This document shows positions 6,020 to 14,144 of a stretch of 25,354 bases of DNA, piece after piece. The position numbers and the translations under genes were made by a program. Below the pieces are notes generated by a model. That model had not been told where the DNA came from and did not search any database. It saw only the letters and a program-made list of their open reading frames with translations. Source of the DNA: a virus. The stretch is taken from positions 1 through 25,354 of the IMG/VR virus record IMGVR_UViG_3300033993_002093; one strand, given 5' to 3'. The number at the start of each line of letters is the position of its first letter. The first letter of the stretch is position 1.

Positions 6020-6341
6020 CGGTGAAGCCGTGTACTGGCCGCGGCCGTTGGCTGCGCGTGAGCGTGTGCTGAACGACGCGATGGAGTTGATCGTCGGGGA
6101 CCGCAACCAGTCGTACAACGATCCGATCGAGAACTTCTCGCAGATCGCGTCGCTGTGGTCGACGTATCTCGGGGTCGAGATCGAGCCGCACGATGTCGCT
6201 GTGCTGAACATCTTGCAGAAGGTGTCGCGCATGATGACTTCACCTGAACGCATGGATCATTGGACTGACATCGCCGGGTACGCCGGTTGCGGCTACGAGT
6301 GCGTGGAGTCGACGCATGGCCGCACAGAAGCAGACCACTGA
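6012..6341 (+). CDS. DUF6378 domain protein
   Basis: The 109-aa product matches the DUF6378 pattern found in many phages. It has RERVLNDAMELIVGDRNQSY (residues 16-35), DPIENFSQIASLW, a central PHDVAVLNILQKVSRM, and a C-terminal DHWTDIAGYAGCGYEC. The function of the domain is unknown; its GDRN-SYG-P-NF and D-W-D-AGYA signatures are what I recognise. Length is typical. The ATG overlaps the previous stop, and its own end overlaps the next gene by 26 nt, keeping it in the packaging operon. Confidence 0.8.
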   Translation: MSDGEAVYWPRPLAARERVLNDAMELIVGDRNQSYNDPIENFSQIASLWSTYLGVEIEPHDVAVLNILQKVSRMMTSPERMDHWTDIAGYAGCGYECVESTHGRTEADH

Positions 6342-6621
6342 CACGCTGAGTCGGTTGGCTGGCACTGCGCTGGCTGCCGACTCGAATCTGCGGGACCACA
6401 CCCGCAAGATGTTCGATCAGGCGTTGCAGCACGCCCGGTACATCCTCGACTTCGGCACCGACAGCGAACGGTCGTCGCTCATCAAGGCGATCGTGCCGCA
6501 GATGATGCGTTCGTTGCAGGATGAAGCAGCCGACGTGGAGGCGAAAGCCCAACGTGACGCGTACAACCGGATGCGTGCAGCGATGCGTGGCGAAGGTGGA
6601 CCGAAGAAGGCGAAGCGGTGA
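6316..6621 (+). CDS. Candidate terminase small subunit
   Basis: This 101-aa, mostly helical and basic protein (ending GEGGPKKAKR) directly precedes and overlaps the large terminase gene by 4 nt (GTGA). That position and size fit a small terminase, which recognises the packaging site and stimulates the large subunit. I see no clear helix-turn-helix, so the call rests on context. The segment SSLIKAIVPQMMRSLQDEAADVEAKAQ could be helical oligomerisation surface. It could equally be an unrelated accessory protein. Confidence 0.45.
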   Translation: MAAQKQTTDTLSRLAGTALAADSNLRDHTRKMFDQALQHARYILDFGTDSERSSLIKAIVPQMMRSLQDEAADVEAKAQRDAYNRMRAAMRGEGGPKKAKR

Positions 6622-8498
6622 CTCGGAAACGCAGCGCGCCCACTTCACCGGAACTCATCCCCCCGAAGGGGGATGGCGTTCCCCTGGGTAGCCTTCTGCT
6701 GGAAGAACGACCGGACGCCTGGAATCAGGTGCAGTTCGAGTCGAATGGGCGTATCCATCTGATCCCGCTCGTCGAGGAACTGTTCATCCTGACGAAAGAG
6801 CGCGGCATCGTCCGGTTGGGTGACGTGATGAATCACGCGCAGCGCGACTTCTTGGCGCGCTGCGAGAACCAACTGAACGACACGGGCCGCATCCGTGCGT
6901 GCGTGTTGAAGGCCCGCCAGATCGGTCTGTCGACGATCATCGAGGCGATCATCTTCACAATGTCGATGATGTGGGACAACTTGAACAGTCTGGTTGTTGC
7001 TCACGAGAAGGATGCGTCGGAAGCGTTGCTCGGCATGACTCGCCGCTACTGGGAGTCGTATCTGTGGCGCAAGATGCACGACGAGAAGTATGCGGGGCGA
7101 ACCCAGTTGTCGTGGTCGGACACCGGTTCGAACGTGCAGGTGGCGACAGCGAAGAACGTGCAGGCTGGCCGGTCGCGTACGATCCACTGTCTCCACGCGT
7201 CCGAGGTGGCGTTCTACGACGACCCGGAGACGTTGATGACGGGACTTCGCCAGTCGATCCCGACGAACGGCCTCAGCGCAGTGTTCTACGAGTCGACAGC
7301 GAACGGTGTCGGCAACTTCTTTCACCGGCAGTGCGTGTCGGCGATGAAAGGCCAGTCGGAGTACGAGTTCTTCTTCTACCCGTGGCATGAGCATCCGGAG
7401 TACACGGCGCAGTCGATGCCGTCGAGGGAGCAGGGGAAGTATGCGCGGCTCGGCGATCTCGATGAGGAAGAACTGGCGTTGCGGAAGTTGGGTATCCCTG
7501 ACGAACGGCTGATCTGGCGCAGGTACGCGATCGAGAACCTGTGTCAGCGCGACGTGGACAAGTTTCATCAGGAGTACCCGACGACACCGCACGAGGCGTT
7601 CGTGTCGACGGGTCGCAACGTGTTCCCGTTGAACGATCTGCTCACCCACTACGCGCCGAAGCGGGGCATCCGCGGCTACCTCCGCAGGTCGGGCGGGCAG
7701 GTGCAGTTCGTCGAGTCGAAGACGGGCTGGCTGACGGTGTACTCGAAGCCTTCACGCGACATGTCGTGGGGTGTGTATCTGGTCGGCGGCGATGCGACAC
7801 ACACGGTTGCTGGTGACAACGCGGTCGGCCAGGTCATCAACCGGCGCACCAAGGAACAGGTTGCGGTGTACACCCGCAAGGTCGACCCGGTGCAGTTCGG
7901 CAAAGACTTGCAGTTGCTCGGCACGTGGTACCACATGGCTCTGATTGCGCCAGAACGTGAAGGGCCGGGGTATGCGACGGTCGGCTGCATCGCGGCCGAC
8001 AACTACCCGAACCTGTACCAAGGGACAAATGTGGTGTCGGCTCGCGGCCATGTGACCGATGCGCTCGGCTGGTCGACGAACTCGGTGACGAAACATCTCG
8101 CCGTCCAACATCTGCGTCGCCTCGTGACCGAACCGATCATCGCTATGGGTGGCGCGCAGTACGGGTTGGTGATCCACCATGAACAGACGCTCGCTGAGAT
8201 GCGTGATTTCGTGACCGACCAGAAAGGCACCGGTTACGAGAACTCGGGCGAATCAGCGCACGACGATCATGTGATGGCGTTGGCGATCGCGGTGGCTGTC
8301 GACGCGATCGAGCCAACTCCGCCACCGTACGAGTCGACTGACCCGTCCAGCAGCGTCCAACGGCCGATCGCTCGTGTGGTGGAACGCGACGGGCGCACGT
8401 TGGCCGAACACCCACACACCGTTGCCCTTGACCCCGACACCGGGGGAGTGGGGCCGATTGTCCCCTGGGAAGCCTGGGGCGAAATGGAGGATCAGTGA
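6618..8498 (+). CDS. terL: Terminase large subunit
   Basis: This 626-aa protein is the packaging motor ATPase and nuclease. The Walker A-like motif is KARQIGLST (residues 98-106). The Walker B region is HCLHASEVAFYDD (190-202), with Ser-Glu at the catalytic pair. A coupling-type segment VFYESTANG is at 222-230. The RNase H-like nuclease has VGGDATHTVAGDNAVG (389-404) and a late acidic motif ESAHDDHVMALA (545-556). The GTG start overlaps the previous stop. Residues 6-25 are encoded by one copy of the 60-bp hairpin element (6634-6693) and are probably not part of the ancestral ATPase. It lies directly upstream of the zinc-ribbon and portal genes. Overall length is somewhat above many TerL proteins, partly because of a Pro-rich C-terminal tail. 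Confidence 0.92.
   Translation: MTRKRSAPTSPELIPPKGDGVPLGSLLLEERPDAWNQVQFESNGRIHLIPLVEELFILTKERGIVRLGDVMNHAQRDFLARCENQLNDTGRIRACVLKARQIGLSTIIEAIIFTMSMMWDNLNSLVVAHEKDASEALLGMTRRYWESYLWRKMHDEKYAGRTQLSWSDTGSNVQVATAKNVQAGRSRTIHCLHASEVAFYDDPETLMTGLRQSIPTNGLSAVFYESTANGVGNFFHRQCVSAMKGQSEYEFFFYPWHEHPEYTAQSMPSREQGKYARLGDLDEEELALRKLGIPDERLIWRRYAIENLCQRDVDKFHQEYPTTPHEAFVSTGRNVFPLNDLLTHYAPKRGIRGYLRRSGGQVQFVESKTGWLTVYSKPSRDMSWGVYLVGGDATHTVAGDNAVGQVINRRTKEQVAVYTRKVDPVQFGKDLQLLGTWYHMALIAPEREGPGYATVGCIAADNYPNLYQGTNVVSARGHVTDALGWSTNSVTKHLAVQHLRRLVTEPIIAMGGAQYGLVIHHEQTLAEMRDFVTDQKGTGYENSGESAHDDHVMALAIAVAVDAIEPTPPPYESTDPSSSVQRPIARVVERDGRTLAEHPHTVALDPDTGGVGPIVPWEAWGEMEDQ
6634..6693 (+). repeat. 60-bp hairpin element, copy R1, inside terL
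   Basis: This 60-nt sequence is identical to 22676-22735 and near-identical to 10774-10831. It folds as CATCCCCC-CGAA-GGGGGATG with an outer GGAAC/GTTCC pairing. Here it begins 12 nt after the stop of the 101-aa gene and is translated in frame as exactly 20 codons of terminase. Confidence 0.9.
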
Positions 8499-8869
8499 TC
8501 TACGAGTACAAGTGCCGCATGTGCGGACAGATCGAATCGACGACACGTCATCGCGGCGACCGGATGGGGGACTGCACGAACCCGGACTGTTCGGGTTCGC
8601 TGACCCGTCTGTTCTCGGTGTCGGTGCAGCGACCGCTGCATGAGCATTGGAACCCGACCGTGAACGCGGTGGTGTCGTCGAACGCCCAGTTCGACGACAT
8701 GCTGAAACGCAAGTCGGACGAGGCGACAGAGAACACCGGCATCGAACACCGGTTCGTGCGGCACGATCCGGCTGACACGCAGGCGTTGAAGGTGACAAGC
8801 GAAGGGATCGAGGAATCGAACAAGGTTCGTCGTGCCCAAGGGATGAGGGAACTCCCCACACCAGTGTAG
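8495..8869 (+). CDS. Zinc-ribbon FmdB-like protein
   Basis: The 124-aa protein starts (M)IYEYKCRMCGQIE. Cysteines form CxxC (residues 7-10) and a second cluster CTNPDCSG (about 27-34), giving a four-cysteine zinc ribbon like the FmdB/CxxC_CxxC_SSSS family. The aromatic YEYKC opening and the LTRLFS segment after the second pair also fit. The rest (about residues 45-124) is unlike FmdB and ends in a charged helical tail. Its role is unknown, though such ribbons are often found between phage packaging genes. The GTG start overlaps the terminase stop. The stop codon TAG is also part of a TAGAAT hexamer. Confidence 0.75.
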   Translation: MIYEYKCRMCGQIESTTRHRGDRMGDCTNPDCSGSLTRLFSVSVQRPLHEHWNPTVNAVVSSNAQFDDMLKRKSDEATENTGIEHRFVRHDPADTQALKVTSEGIEESNKVRRAQGMRELPTPV

Positions 8870-8902
8870 AATGGGGGTGAGGCAGCAGGGGTGTTACCTC
8901 CC

Positions 8903-8952
8903 GCCGCGACCCGCCCGAGTGCCCTTTCCGGTTGGCATGGGCGGGTCGTGGC
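8903..8952 (+). terminator. Hairpin upstream of the portal gene
   Basis: GCCGCGACCCGCCC (8903-8916) pairs with GGGCGGGTCGTGGC (8939-8952), with one G-U pair. TGCC and GGCA within the loop could pair as well. ATTTCTGG follows, a weak U-tract. It most likely ends the packaging transcript just before the next promoter. Confidence 0.65.
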
Positions 8953-8960
8953 ATTTCTGG

Positions 8961-8966
8961 TACCCT
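8961..8966 (+). promoter_or_regulatory. Candidate -10 box, leaderless portal mRNA
   Basis: TACCCT fits TANNNT and ends 7 nt before the ATG at 8974, placing the transcript start at or next to the start codon. No ribosome site precedes the ATG. I find no good -35 box at 17-18 nt. An alternative TAGAAT at 8867-8872 could start a transcript around 8879. Confidence 0.5.
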
Positions 8967-8973
8967 GTGTGGA

Positions 8974-10770
8974 ATGAGTCTGGATGAGTCGATTTCGGTG
9001 GTTGCCCCCGACAACCGCCCGACCACGGCCGCTGCTGACCATGAAGTCGAGACAGTGCAGATGGTGCGCGACCTGTTCTACAAGGCCCGTGATGCTCGTC
9101 GCCCGCTGGTGCAGCGATGGAAGAAGTGGTATCGCGTCCTGAACAACCGGACATGGACTCCTGGCGCGTCGTGGGAGCCGACGACGGAGATTCCGCAGAT
9201 GTGGCCGATCATCGCGTCGATGGTGGCGTGGATGACCGATCAGCGTCCGATCCTGTCGACGCTTGCGGGCGGGACGGCGTTCAGTCCGCACAACGACTTC
9301 TACGACGCCATTTCGAAGGACATGAACGCGGTGCTCGAAGCAGCGTTCATCGAGCACCAAGAAGACGCCGAAGTGACTCGCGGGTTGTGGGATGTGGCGA
9401 CGTACGGGATCGGCTGGCAGAAGACGATATGGGACGCCACGTTGGCGGACGGGTTGGGTGACACCACGTTCCGCAGGTGTGATCCGTTCACGATCTACCC
9501 GGATCAGTTCGCCCGTTCGCCGAAAGACATGAACAACATCACCGAAGCGAAGATCATGACGCTTTCGGATGTGGACCGCGCCTGGCCTGGCGCAGCGAAA
9601 CGGTTGGGCTACAACCATTTCCTCGAAGATGTCGACGAGTCGCCGCACATCTTGGATGAAACAGTCAGCATGACTGCGCCGCGTGCAGCGATGGCTCCCC
9701 CGGCCGCGGGCGGGTCGAACGCCTACCAGTACACGCGGCGTGGCAACGGTGCTGACGTGCAGAACCGTGAGGAGCCGGTGGTGACCGTCCTCGAATGCTG
9801 GGTGAAGTCGCATTCGGTGAAAGCGACCGACGATCCGAACGTGTTGCAGGTGACCGACGTGTGGACGTGTTACGTGGTGTGCGGCAACATCCTTCTGTTC
9901 GAAGGCACCGCGCAGGACGTGTCCGGGCACCGGATGCACCCGTATGACCGGATGGTGCTGTTCGATCAGGGCGAGATGTACGGGCCGTCGCTCGTCGATT
10001 TCATGACCAGCCCGCAGGAGTCGATCAACCGGATCGTGTCGATGATCGAACGCAACGCGATGTTGCACGGCAACCCGATCATGGCGGAGTCGCCACGGTC
10101 GCTGTCACGTGGGCAACGCAAGTCGAACCGGCCTGGCACGATCATCAAAGCGAACCCGTCCGAGGTCGGCTGGATTCAGCCGCCACAGATGCACCCGCAG
10201 ATGTCGGTGTCGCTGCTCGGCTACTTCGAGTCGAAGTTGGAGTCGATCTCTGGCATGTCGGCGATCGTGCGAGGGTTCTCGCCGTCTGGCCGCAACGCGC
10301 AAGGTGTGCTCGATTCGGTGCAGGACGCAGCGTTCGTCCGTATCCGTGCGACGTTGCGAGAGTTGGAACGCACGTTGCGTGGGATCACAACGAAGAAGGC
10401 TGCGAACATCGCCGAGTTCTACACGGAACCACGGTTCATGGCGATCATCGGCCCGGACGGTCAGAAGACGCGACGTGCGTTGCGGTCGAGGCATTTCTAT
10501 GCGCCGCCCGGTGAGGAAGGAACACGTGTGCCGTTGCGGTTCACGGTGCTCGCCGACGCCGGTTCCCAGTTGCCCACTTCGAAGCAGGCTCGTTCGGCGG
10601 AGGCTGACACCCTGTACGCGCTCGGCGCGATTGACGTGCTCGAACTGTTGAAGGCGAAGCAGTGGCCGAACTACGCGGTGGTAGCGAAGCGAGTCATGGA
10701 AGCGCAGGCTGCGAACGGTCAGTCCGGTGGTGTTGCCGCTCCTGGCAAACGTGAACGCGCTCGGGCCTGA
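8974..10770 (+). CDS. Portal protein
   Basis: This 598-aa protein fits a portal (head-tail connector) by its position after the terminase, its size and its sequence pattern. It has an N-terminal helical region with WKKWYRVLNN and a central segment MYGPSLVDFMTSPQESINRI (about residues 335-354), typical of portal wing/stem regions. A later segment NAQGVLDSVQDAAFVRIR begins near residue 441. The large size without separate middle components matches podovirus-type connectors. I chose ATG 8974 over the upstream frame start at 8932 because the -10 box ends 7 nt before it. It forms a dodecameric ring at one capsid vertex in known phages. Hairpin copy R2 begins 3 nt after its stop. Confidence 0.88.
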   Translation: MSLDESISVVAPDNRPTTAAADHEVETVQMVRDLFYKARDARRPLVQRWKKWYRVLNNRTWTPGASWEPTTEIPQMWPIIASMVAWMTDQRPILSTLAGGTAFSPHNDFYDAISKDMNAVLEAAFIEHQEDAEVTRGLWDVATYGIGWQKTIWDATLADGLGDTTFRRCDPFTIYPDQFARSPKDMNNITEAKIMTLSDVDRAWPGAAKRLGYNHFLEDVDESPHILDETVSMTAPRAAMAPPAAGGSNAYQYTRRGNGADVQNREEPVVTVLECWVKSHSVKATDDPNVLQVTDVWTCYVVCGNILLFEGTAQDVSGHRMHPYDRMVLFDQGEMYGPSLVDFMTSPQESINRIVSMIERNAMLHGNPIMAESPRSLSRGQRKSNRPGTIIKANPSEVGWIQPPQMHPQMSVSLLGYFESKLESISGMSAIVRGFSPSGRNAQGVLDSVQDAAFVRIRATLRELERTLRGITTKKAANIAEFYTEPRFMAIIGPDGQKTRRALRSRHFYAPPGEEGTRVPLRFTVLADAGSQLPTSKQARSAEADTLYALGAIDVLELLKAKQWPNYAVVAKRVMEAQAANGQSGGVAAPGKRERARA

Positions 10771-10773
10771 TCG

Positions 10774-10831
10774 GCGCGCCCAACTCCACCGGAACCCATC
10801 CCCCCCGAAGGGGGGATGGCGTTCCCCTGGG
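10774..10831 (+). repeat. Hairpin element, copy R2
   Basis: This is a diverged copy of the 60-bp element. The inner stem is CCATCCCCCC-CGAA-GGGGGGATGG (10796-10805 with 10810-10819), two pairs longer than in R1 and R3. One extra C and one extra G are matched across the stem, and T-to-C adds another pair, so the changes preserve structure. It starts 3 nt after the portal stop and may act as a terminator or 3'-end stabiliser, although no U-tract follows. Confidence 0.85.
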
Positions 10832-10848
10832 TGTCAGCAACTCTACAT

Positions 10849-10866
10849 GCCACACAGGAGTGTGGC
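10849..10866. promoter_or_regulatory. Inverted repeat overlapping a promoter
   Basis: GCCACAC-AGGA-GTGTGGC is a perfect 7-bp inverted repeat just upstream of the -10 box at 10874, covering where a -35 box would lie. It could be an operator for a dimeric regulator or a hairpin. No recognisable -35 sequence is present. Confidence 0.5.
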
Positions 10867-10873
10867 AAGTGTG

Positions 10874-10879
10874 TAGACT
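10874..10879 (+). promoter_or_regulatory. -10 box, leaderless transcript
   Basis: TAGACT, within the context TGTGTAGACT, ends 6 nt before the ATG at 10886, so transcription is predicted to start on the A of the ATG. The same TGTGTAGA(A/C)T context and spacing occur at 22763. Confidence 0.6.
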
Positions 10880-10885
10880 GTGTTT

Positions 10886-11077
10886 ATGGCATACGACATC
10901 TCGATCACTCCTCAGGGTCAGGAAAGCAAGTCGGCCTTTCAGCGGCCGACGTGCGAGGCGACTGATCCGCGGGGCGGGTTCCAGTTCAACCCCGAGTTCC
11001 GTATCTACGGGGCGATCGACAACGGCACTTGGTCGTCGACCAAGGGCAATCTCAGCGATCCATTCACGAAACCCTGA
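10886..11077 (+). CDS. Hypothetical protein, 63 aa
   Basis: This 63-aa protein begins MAYDISITPQGQESKSAFQR and contains a Gly/Phe/Pro-rich middle (RGGFQFNPEFRIYGAIDNG). I do not recognise it. I place the start at 10886 because this ATG matches the predicted transcription start; the ATG at 10880 in the same frame would lie inside the promoter. It is the first gene of the head-assembly unit between portal and scaffold. Confidence 0.65.
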   Translation: MAYDISITPQGQESKSAFQRPTCEATDPRGGFQFNPEFRIYGAIDNGTWSSTKGNLSDPFTKP

Positions 11078-11087
11078 GGAGGGCATC

Positions 11088-11234
11088 ATGGACAAGGGCA
11101 TCAAGTCGAAGACCGGCAACGTCGGTATCAAGAAGAACGGCCACACGTTCTCGGGCATGCACGGCAACAACCCGAACGCGAAGCGTCGCGGCTACCCGAA
11201 CGAGCCGACGACGATCACTTTCGGCAAGGGCTGA
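11088..11234 (+). CDS. Small basic protein, 48 aa
   Basis: The 48-aa protein is basic and glycine-rich: it begins MDKGIKSKTGNVGIKKNGH and includes NPNAKRRGYPN. ATG 11088 has a strong GAGGAGG-type ribosome site 5-6 nt upstream, which argues that it is real. I do not recognise it. Basic small proteins between portal and scaffold may bind DNA or capsid inner surface, but this is inference. It ends 3 nt before the next ATG. Confidence 0.65.
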   Translation: MDKGIKSKTGNVGIKKNGHTFSGMHGNNPNAKRRGYPNEPTTITFGKG

Positions 11235-11237
11235 CCG

Positions 11238-11525
11238 ATGGCGGCGCGCAGCACAAACACGATGGCGGAGTTGCTTCAGCGGCTCCTGTCGGACCTCGCC
11301 CAAGCGAAAGTCTTGCAGGACGCTGATCTGCCGTTCATCGTGGAGTTGGAGACGATGATCGTCTCCAAGTTGCGCGACCCGCAGACCAAGATGCAGGAAG
11401 CAGGGTTGCTCCCCTCTGCTCCCGCACAGCAGATGTTCCCCGGTCAGGGGGCACCTGTTGGTGGCGGCGTGATGCAGGGCATGGGGACGCCCCCGGTCGA
11501 CGAACTTCGTCGGCTGATGATGTGA
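11238..11525 (+). CDS. Hypothetical protein, 95 aa
   Basis: The 95-aa protein has a helical N-terminal half (MAELLQRLLSDLAQAKVLQD and DLPFIVELETMIVSKLRD). Its second half is Pro/Gly/Met-rich and ends in VDELRRLMM. I do not recognise it. Its place between portal and scaffold makes a minor head or assembly role plausible, but the sequence does not show one. Confidence 0.65.
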   Translation: MAARSTNTMAELLQRLLSDLAQAKVLQDADLPFIVELETMIVSKLRDPQTKMQEAGLLPSAPAQQMFPGQGAPVGGGVMQGMGTPPVDELRRLMM

Positions 11526-11535
11526 AAGGTTCCCT

Positions 11536-12543
11536 ATGACCACATTCGACGAATCCACCGAAACCGAGTTTCCTGGCGGCGAAGCACCCGACTTCGAAGC
11601 GTTGCTGTCCGCCGAGTTCGCGAAGCGGCTCGGCCTCAGTGTCAACGAAGACGAGGACGACGACTTCGAAGACGATCGTCCCGCGCCGACCCCTGAACCG
11701 GTTGGCGATCCCGACGAGGAATACGACCCGACCGAAGACCCGTCGCCCACATCTGACCCTGCGCCTGCTCCGGCGCGTCTCACGGTGCCGATTCCTGGCA
11801 CCGATCAGTCATATGACGTGGATGTGGACACGGCGCAGAAGTTGCTGGGTTTGGCCGCATGGGCGGAAGGCTTGCAGCCTCAGACCCGTGAAGCATTCGC
11901 GGCGATCGAGACGGGCGCAGCGGTGCCGGTCACGCGCGCCGACTACGAACGTTTCCTCGCGTGGAGCCAGATGCAGGAACGCGAAGACGCGGGACGTTTC
12001 GGCGACGACGATGAGGACGCAACTGCACGCGAGGTGGCTGAACTGCGGGCCGAAGTGGCTCGTATGCGTCAGCAGCCGATCGTCGATCAGTACACGCAGA
12101 CCGCCGACCGGGCAACCAACATCTTCATTCAGACTGCCGAATCGTACGCCGAGTCGCGTGGGCTGTCCGAGGAACAGATGGGCGAAGTGTTCCAGTACGC
12201 CATCAACGCTGGCGTGATCGGTTCGATCGCTGACTCGATGCGGCAGTACAGCCCGACTGGTCAACTGGTCCGCGACGCCGACTATGGCGAGGTGGCGCGT
12301 CGCTCGTTCGATTTCGCTCTCGTCAACCATCCTCAGTTTCGTGATCGCGCTTTGGCCGGTCCTCCTTCTGGCGCATCCGCACCAGACCCGACAGCAATCA
12401 AGAAGGCCCGTGCAGGGTCTTTGGCCTCCGCTCCTTCGGCCGCTGTCAGCACACCATCCATCGACGTACGCCAGATGTCGGATTTCGACAGGCGTGCGGC
12501 GATGGCCGACGAACTCCGTGCCGCGATGAGCGGGCGGGCGTAA
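11536..12543 (+). CDS. Scaffolding protein
   Basis: This 335-aa protein is the probable capsid scaffold by position, immediately before the major capsid gene, and by composition. The N-terminal third (residues 36-80) is a highly acidic, Pro-rich disordered region. A coiled-coil segment follows at about 161-180 (DATAREVAELRAEVARMRQQ). The C-terminus, with DFDRRAAMADELRAAMSGRA, is a charged helix of the type that binds capsid protein in known scaffolds. It would be absent from mature virions. An AAAGG ribosome site lies 6 nt before the ATG. Confidence 0.75.
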   Translation: MTTFDESTETEFPGGEAPDFEALLSAEFAKRLGLSVNEDEDDDFEDDRPAPTPEPVGDPDEEYDPTEDPSPTSDPAPAPARLTVPIPGTDQSYDVDVDTAQKLLGLAAWAEGLQPQTREAFAAIETGAAVPVTRADYERFLAWSQMQEREDAGRFGDDDEDATAREVAELRAEVARMRQQPIVDQYTQTADRATNIFIQTAESYAESRGLSEEQMGEVFQYAINAGVIGSIADSMRQYSPTGQLVRDADYGEVARRSFDFALVNHPQFRDRALAGPPSGASAPDPTAIKKARAGSLASAPSAAVSTPSIDVRQMSDFDRRAAMADELRAAMSGRA

Positions 12544-12566
12544 CCCACTAGGAGAAGGAGCCACCT

Positions 12567-13556
12567 ATGGCAGTCCTCATCGGTACCGACACGGTGACTT
12601 CGATCGCCAACCGGTACGTCGTCCCGACCATCACCGACCAGATCTACCCGGCGAACGTCTTCCTGTATCGCGTCCATCGCGCGAACAAGAAGATGGTGCA
12701 GGGCGGCACACAGATCGAAGTGCCGTCGATGTACCGTCGTTTCGCTGCTGGCGGTGCCTACCGCGGCTTCGAGCCGCTCGACACCACGCCCAGCGACACG
12801 ATCCGTAACGGCGCGCTGGACTGGAAGCAGTACTACGTGCCGTGGTCGCTGTCGGGTCTGACCCTCATCCAGACCGATTCGCCCGAAGCGATCGCGAACT
12901 TCCTGACCCTTCAGAGCCAGCAGGCGTTCATGGAGATGGCCGAAATCCTCGCTTTCGGTCTGTTCCAGAACGGTGTCAGCAACGTGAAGGAACTCGACGG
13001 TTTCGCTGGCGCGATCGGCAACTCGTCGGTCGGCAACACCTCCTACGCGGGCATCACCCGTTCGGCGAACTCGTGGTGGAACTCGTCGGTGGACGCCACC
13101 ACGGCGACCTTGACGCTCGCTTCGCTGCACGCGCTCATCATGAACGCCAGCCGCGGCGGTCAGCACCCGACGATCCTCCTGACCCGTCAGGAGCAGTACA
13201 ACCGTGCTTGGGCACTCGGCACCGCATCGACCGGCTACACGGTCCAGCAGCAGCGTGCCCCCGGTGGTCACGACGAACTGCTGCTGTCGGCAGGCTTCAC
13301 CAACATCCTCGTCGACAACATTCCGCTGGTCGTCGACCCGCACGTGGACAACGGCCCGAACGCCAACAACGGTCGCATCTACGCGATCAACGAGAACACG
13401 TTCCACCTGTGCGTGTCGCCTCGCGCCGACTTCTACGTGGAGCCGTTCCAGAAGCCGGTCAACCAGGACGCGATGGTGTCCATGATCCTGTGGGCAGGCA
13501 ACTTGGTTTGCACCGCCCCGAACCTCAACGCCGTCATGACCAACGTGTCGGCCTGA
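12567..13556 (+). CDS. Major capsid protein
   Basis: This 329-aa protein follows the scaffold gene and has a strong AGGAGAAGGAG ribosome site, consistent with high expression. The sequence fits HK97-fold capsid proteins: an N-terminal NRYVVPTITDQIYPANVF, a strand-rich VPSMYRRFAAGGAYRGF, then a long helical stretch with LTLQSQQAFMEMAEILAFGLF (about residues 112-132). A late segment, DFYVEPFQKPVNQDAMVSMI, precedes a short C-terminus. No prohead protease is visible nearby, so N-terminal cleavage is not expected. It forms the shell around the genome. Confidence 0.85.
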   Translation: MAVLIGTDTVTSIANRYVVPTITDQIYPANVFLYRVHRANKKMVQGGTQIEVPSMYRRFAAGGAYRGFEPLDTTPSDTIRNGALDWKQYYVPWSLSGLTLIQTDSPEAIANFLTLQSQQAFMEMAEILAFGLFQNGVSNVKELDGFAGAIGNSSVGNTSYAGITRSANSWWNSSVDATTATLTLASLHALIMNASRGGQHPTILLTRQEQYNRAWALGTASTGYTVQQQRAPGGHDELLLSAGFTNILVDNIPLVVDPHVDNGPNANNGRIYAINENTFHLCVSPRADFYVEPFQKPVNQDAMVSMILWAGNLVCTAPNLNAVMTNVSA

Positions 13557-13571
13557 TCCAAGGGAGCACCA

Positions 13572-14054
13572 ATGGCAACCCCCAATATCCAGAACCCGTT
13601 CGGCGCTCACCGCCAGGTGACCACCTTCGCTTCAGGCGTCGACGTGCTTGGCGAACCGTTCCATGCTCCTGCGGTCACGCAGGAGTATCGAGCCAACGCA
13701 GCCATCACGCTCGGCCAGGTCGTCGAGTTCGTGTACGGCACCGCCACCGTGCCGCTGTCGGTGCAGCCGATGGCGACCGCGAGTAGCCAGATGCGTTTCG
13801 CTGGTGTCGCACTCAACGCTGCCGCAGCCGGTGAAGTGGTGCAGGTCTGTACCCACGGCCATTGCCTCGTGAACGTCGGTGCGACCGCAACCGCGATCGA
13901 CTCGTATCTGCTGAAGCCTGCCACCACGGCCGGTGTCGGCACGGTGGCGAGCACCGCGGTCGACGCAACCACGGTCACCGGCACGATTCTCGGCACGTTC
14001 GTCGGTGCCAACGACGGCACCACCTTCAGTCCGGTGTTCCTCCACCGTCAGTGA
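13572..14054 (+). CDS. Probable capsid decoration protein
   Basis: The 160-aa product is rich in Ala, Thr, Val and Gly with short beta-strand patterns (AVTQEYRANAAITLGQVVEF, GEVVQVCTHGHCLVNVGATA) and few charged residues. This resembles DUF2190-like and lambda gpD-type capsid-stabilising proteins. Its position right after the capsid gene supports that. It has a good GGGAG ribosome site. It could alternatively be a head-fibre base. A hairpin terminator follows. Confidence 0.6.
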   Translation: MATPNIQNPFGAHRQVTTFASGVDVLGEPFHAPAVTQEYRANAAITLGQVVEFVYGTATVPLSVQPMATASSQMRFAGVALNAAAAGEVVQVCTHGHCLVNVGATATAIDSYLLKPATTAGVGTVASTAVDATTVTGTILGTFVGANDGTTFSPVFLHRQ

Positions 14055-14070
14055 TCCCCCCGACAGGGAA

Positions 14071-14106
14071 CGGGGGACGGGGCATGCGTCCAGGCTCCGT
14101 CCCCCG
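14071..14106 (+). terminator. Terminator hairpin after the decoration gene
   Basis: CGGGGGACGG (14071-14080) pairs with CCGTCCCCCG (14097-14106) around a 16-nt loop, followed by a weak T-rich CCTTGTTGTC. A competing CCCCC at 14056-14060 could pair with the same G run. It may attenuate rather than fully stop transcription, favouring capsid over downstream genes. Confidence 0.6.
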
Positions 14107-14144
14107 GCCTTGTTGTCACCATCCCTCAACTCAGGAGATACCTC

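Noticed and set aside
8877-8987. Possible 36-aa GTG-start peptide between the zinc-ribbon and portal genes
   Set aside because: It runs through the 8903-8952 hairpin and the portal promoter and overlaps the portal start; no ribosome site or homology supports it.
8548-10068. Long antisense open frame (506 aa) opposite the portal gene
   Set aside because: Composition is Arg/His/Val-rich with no recognisable domain, and it mirrors the codon pattern of the portal gene. The same applies to long antisense frames at 12333-13610, 17598-18944 and 23716-24903.
10815-10876. Short frame beginning MAFPWV inside the hairpin element, also seen in R1 and R3
   Set aside because: The shared six residues simply reflect the repeated DNA; the frames diverge and stop soon after, with no ribosome site.
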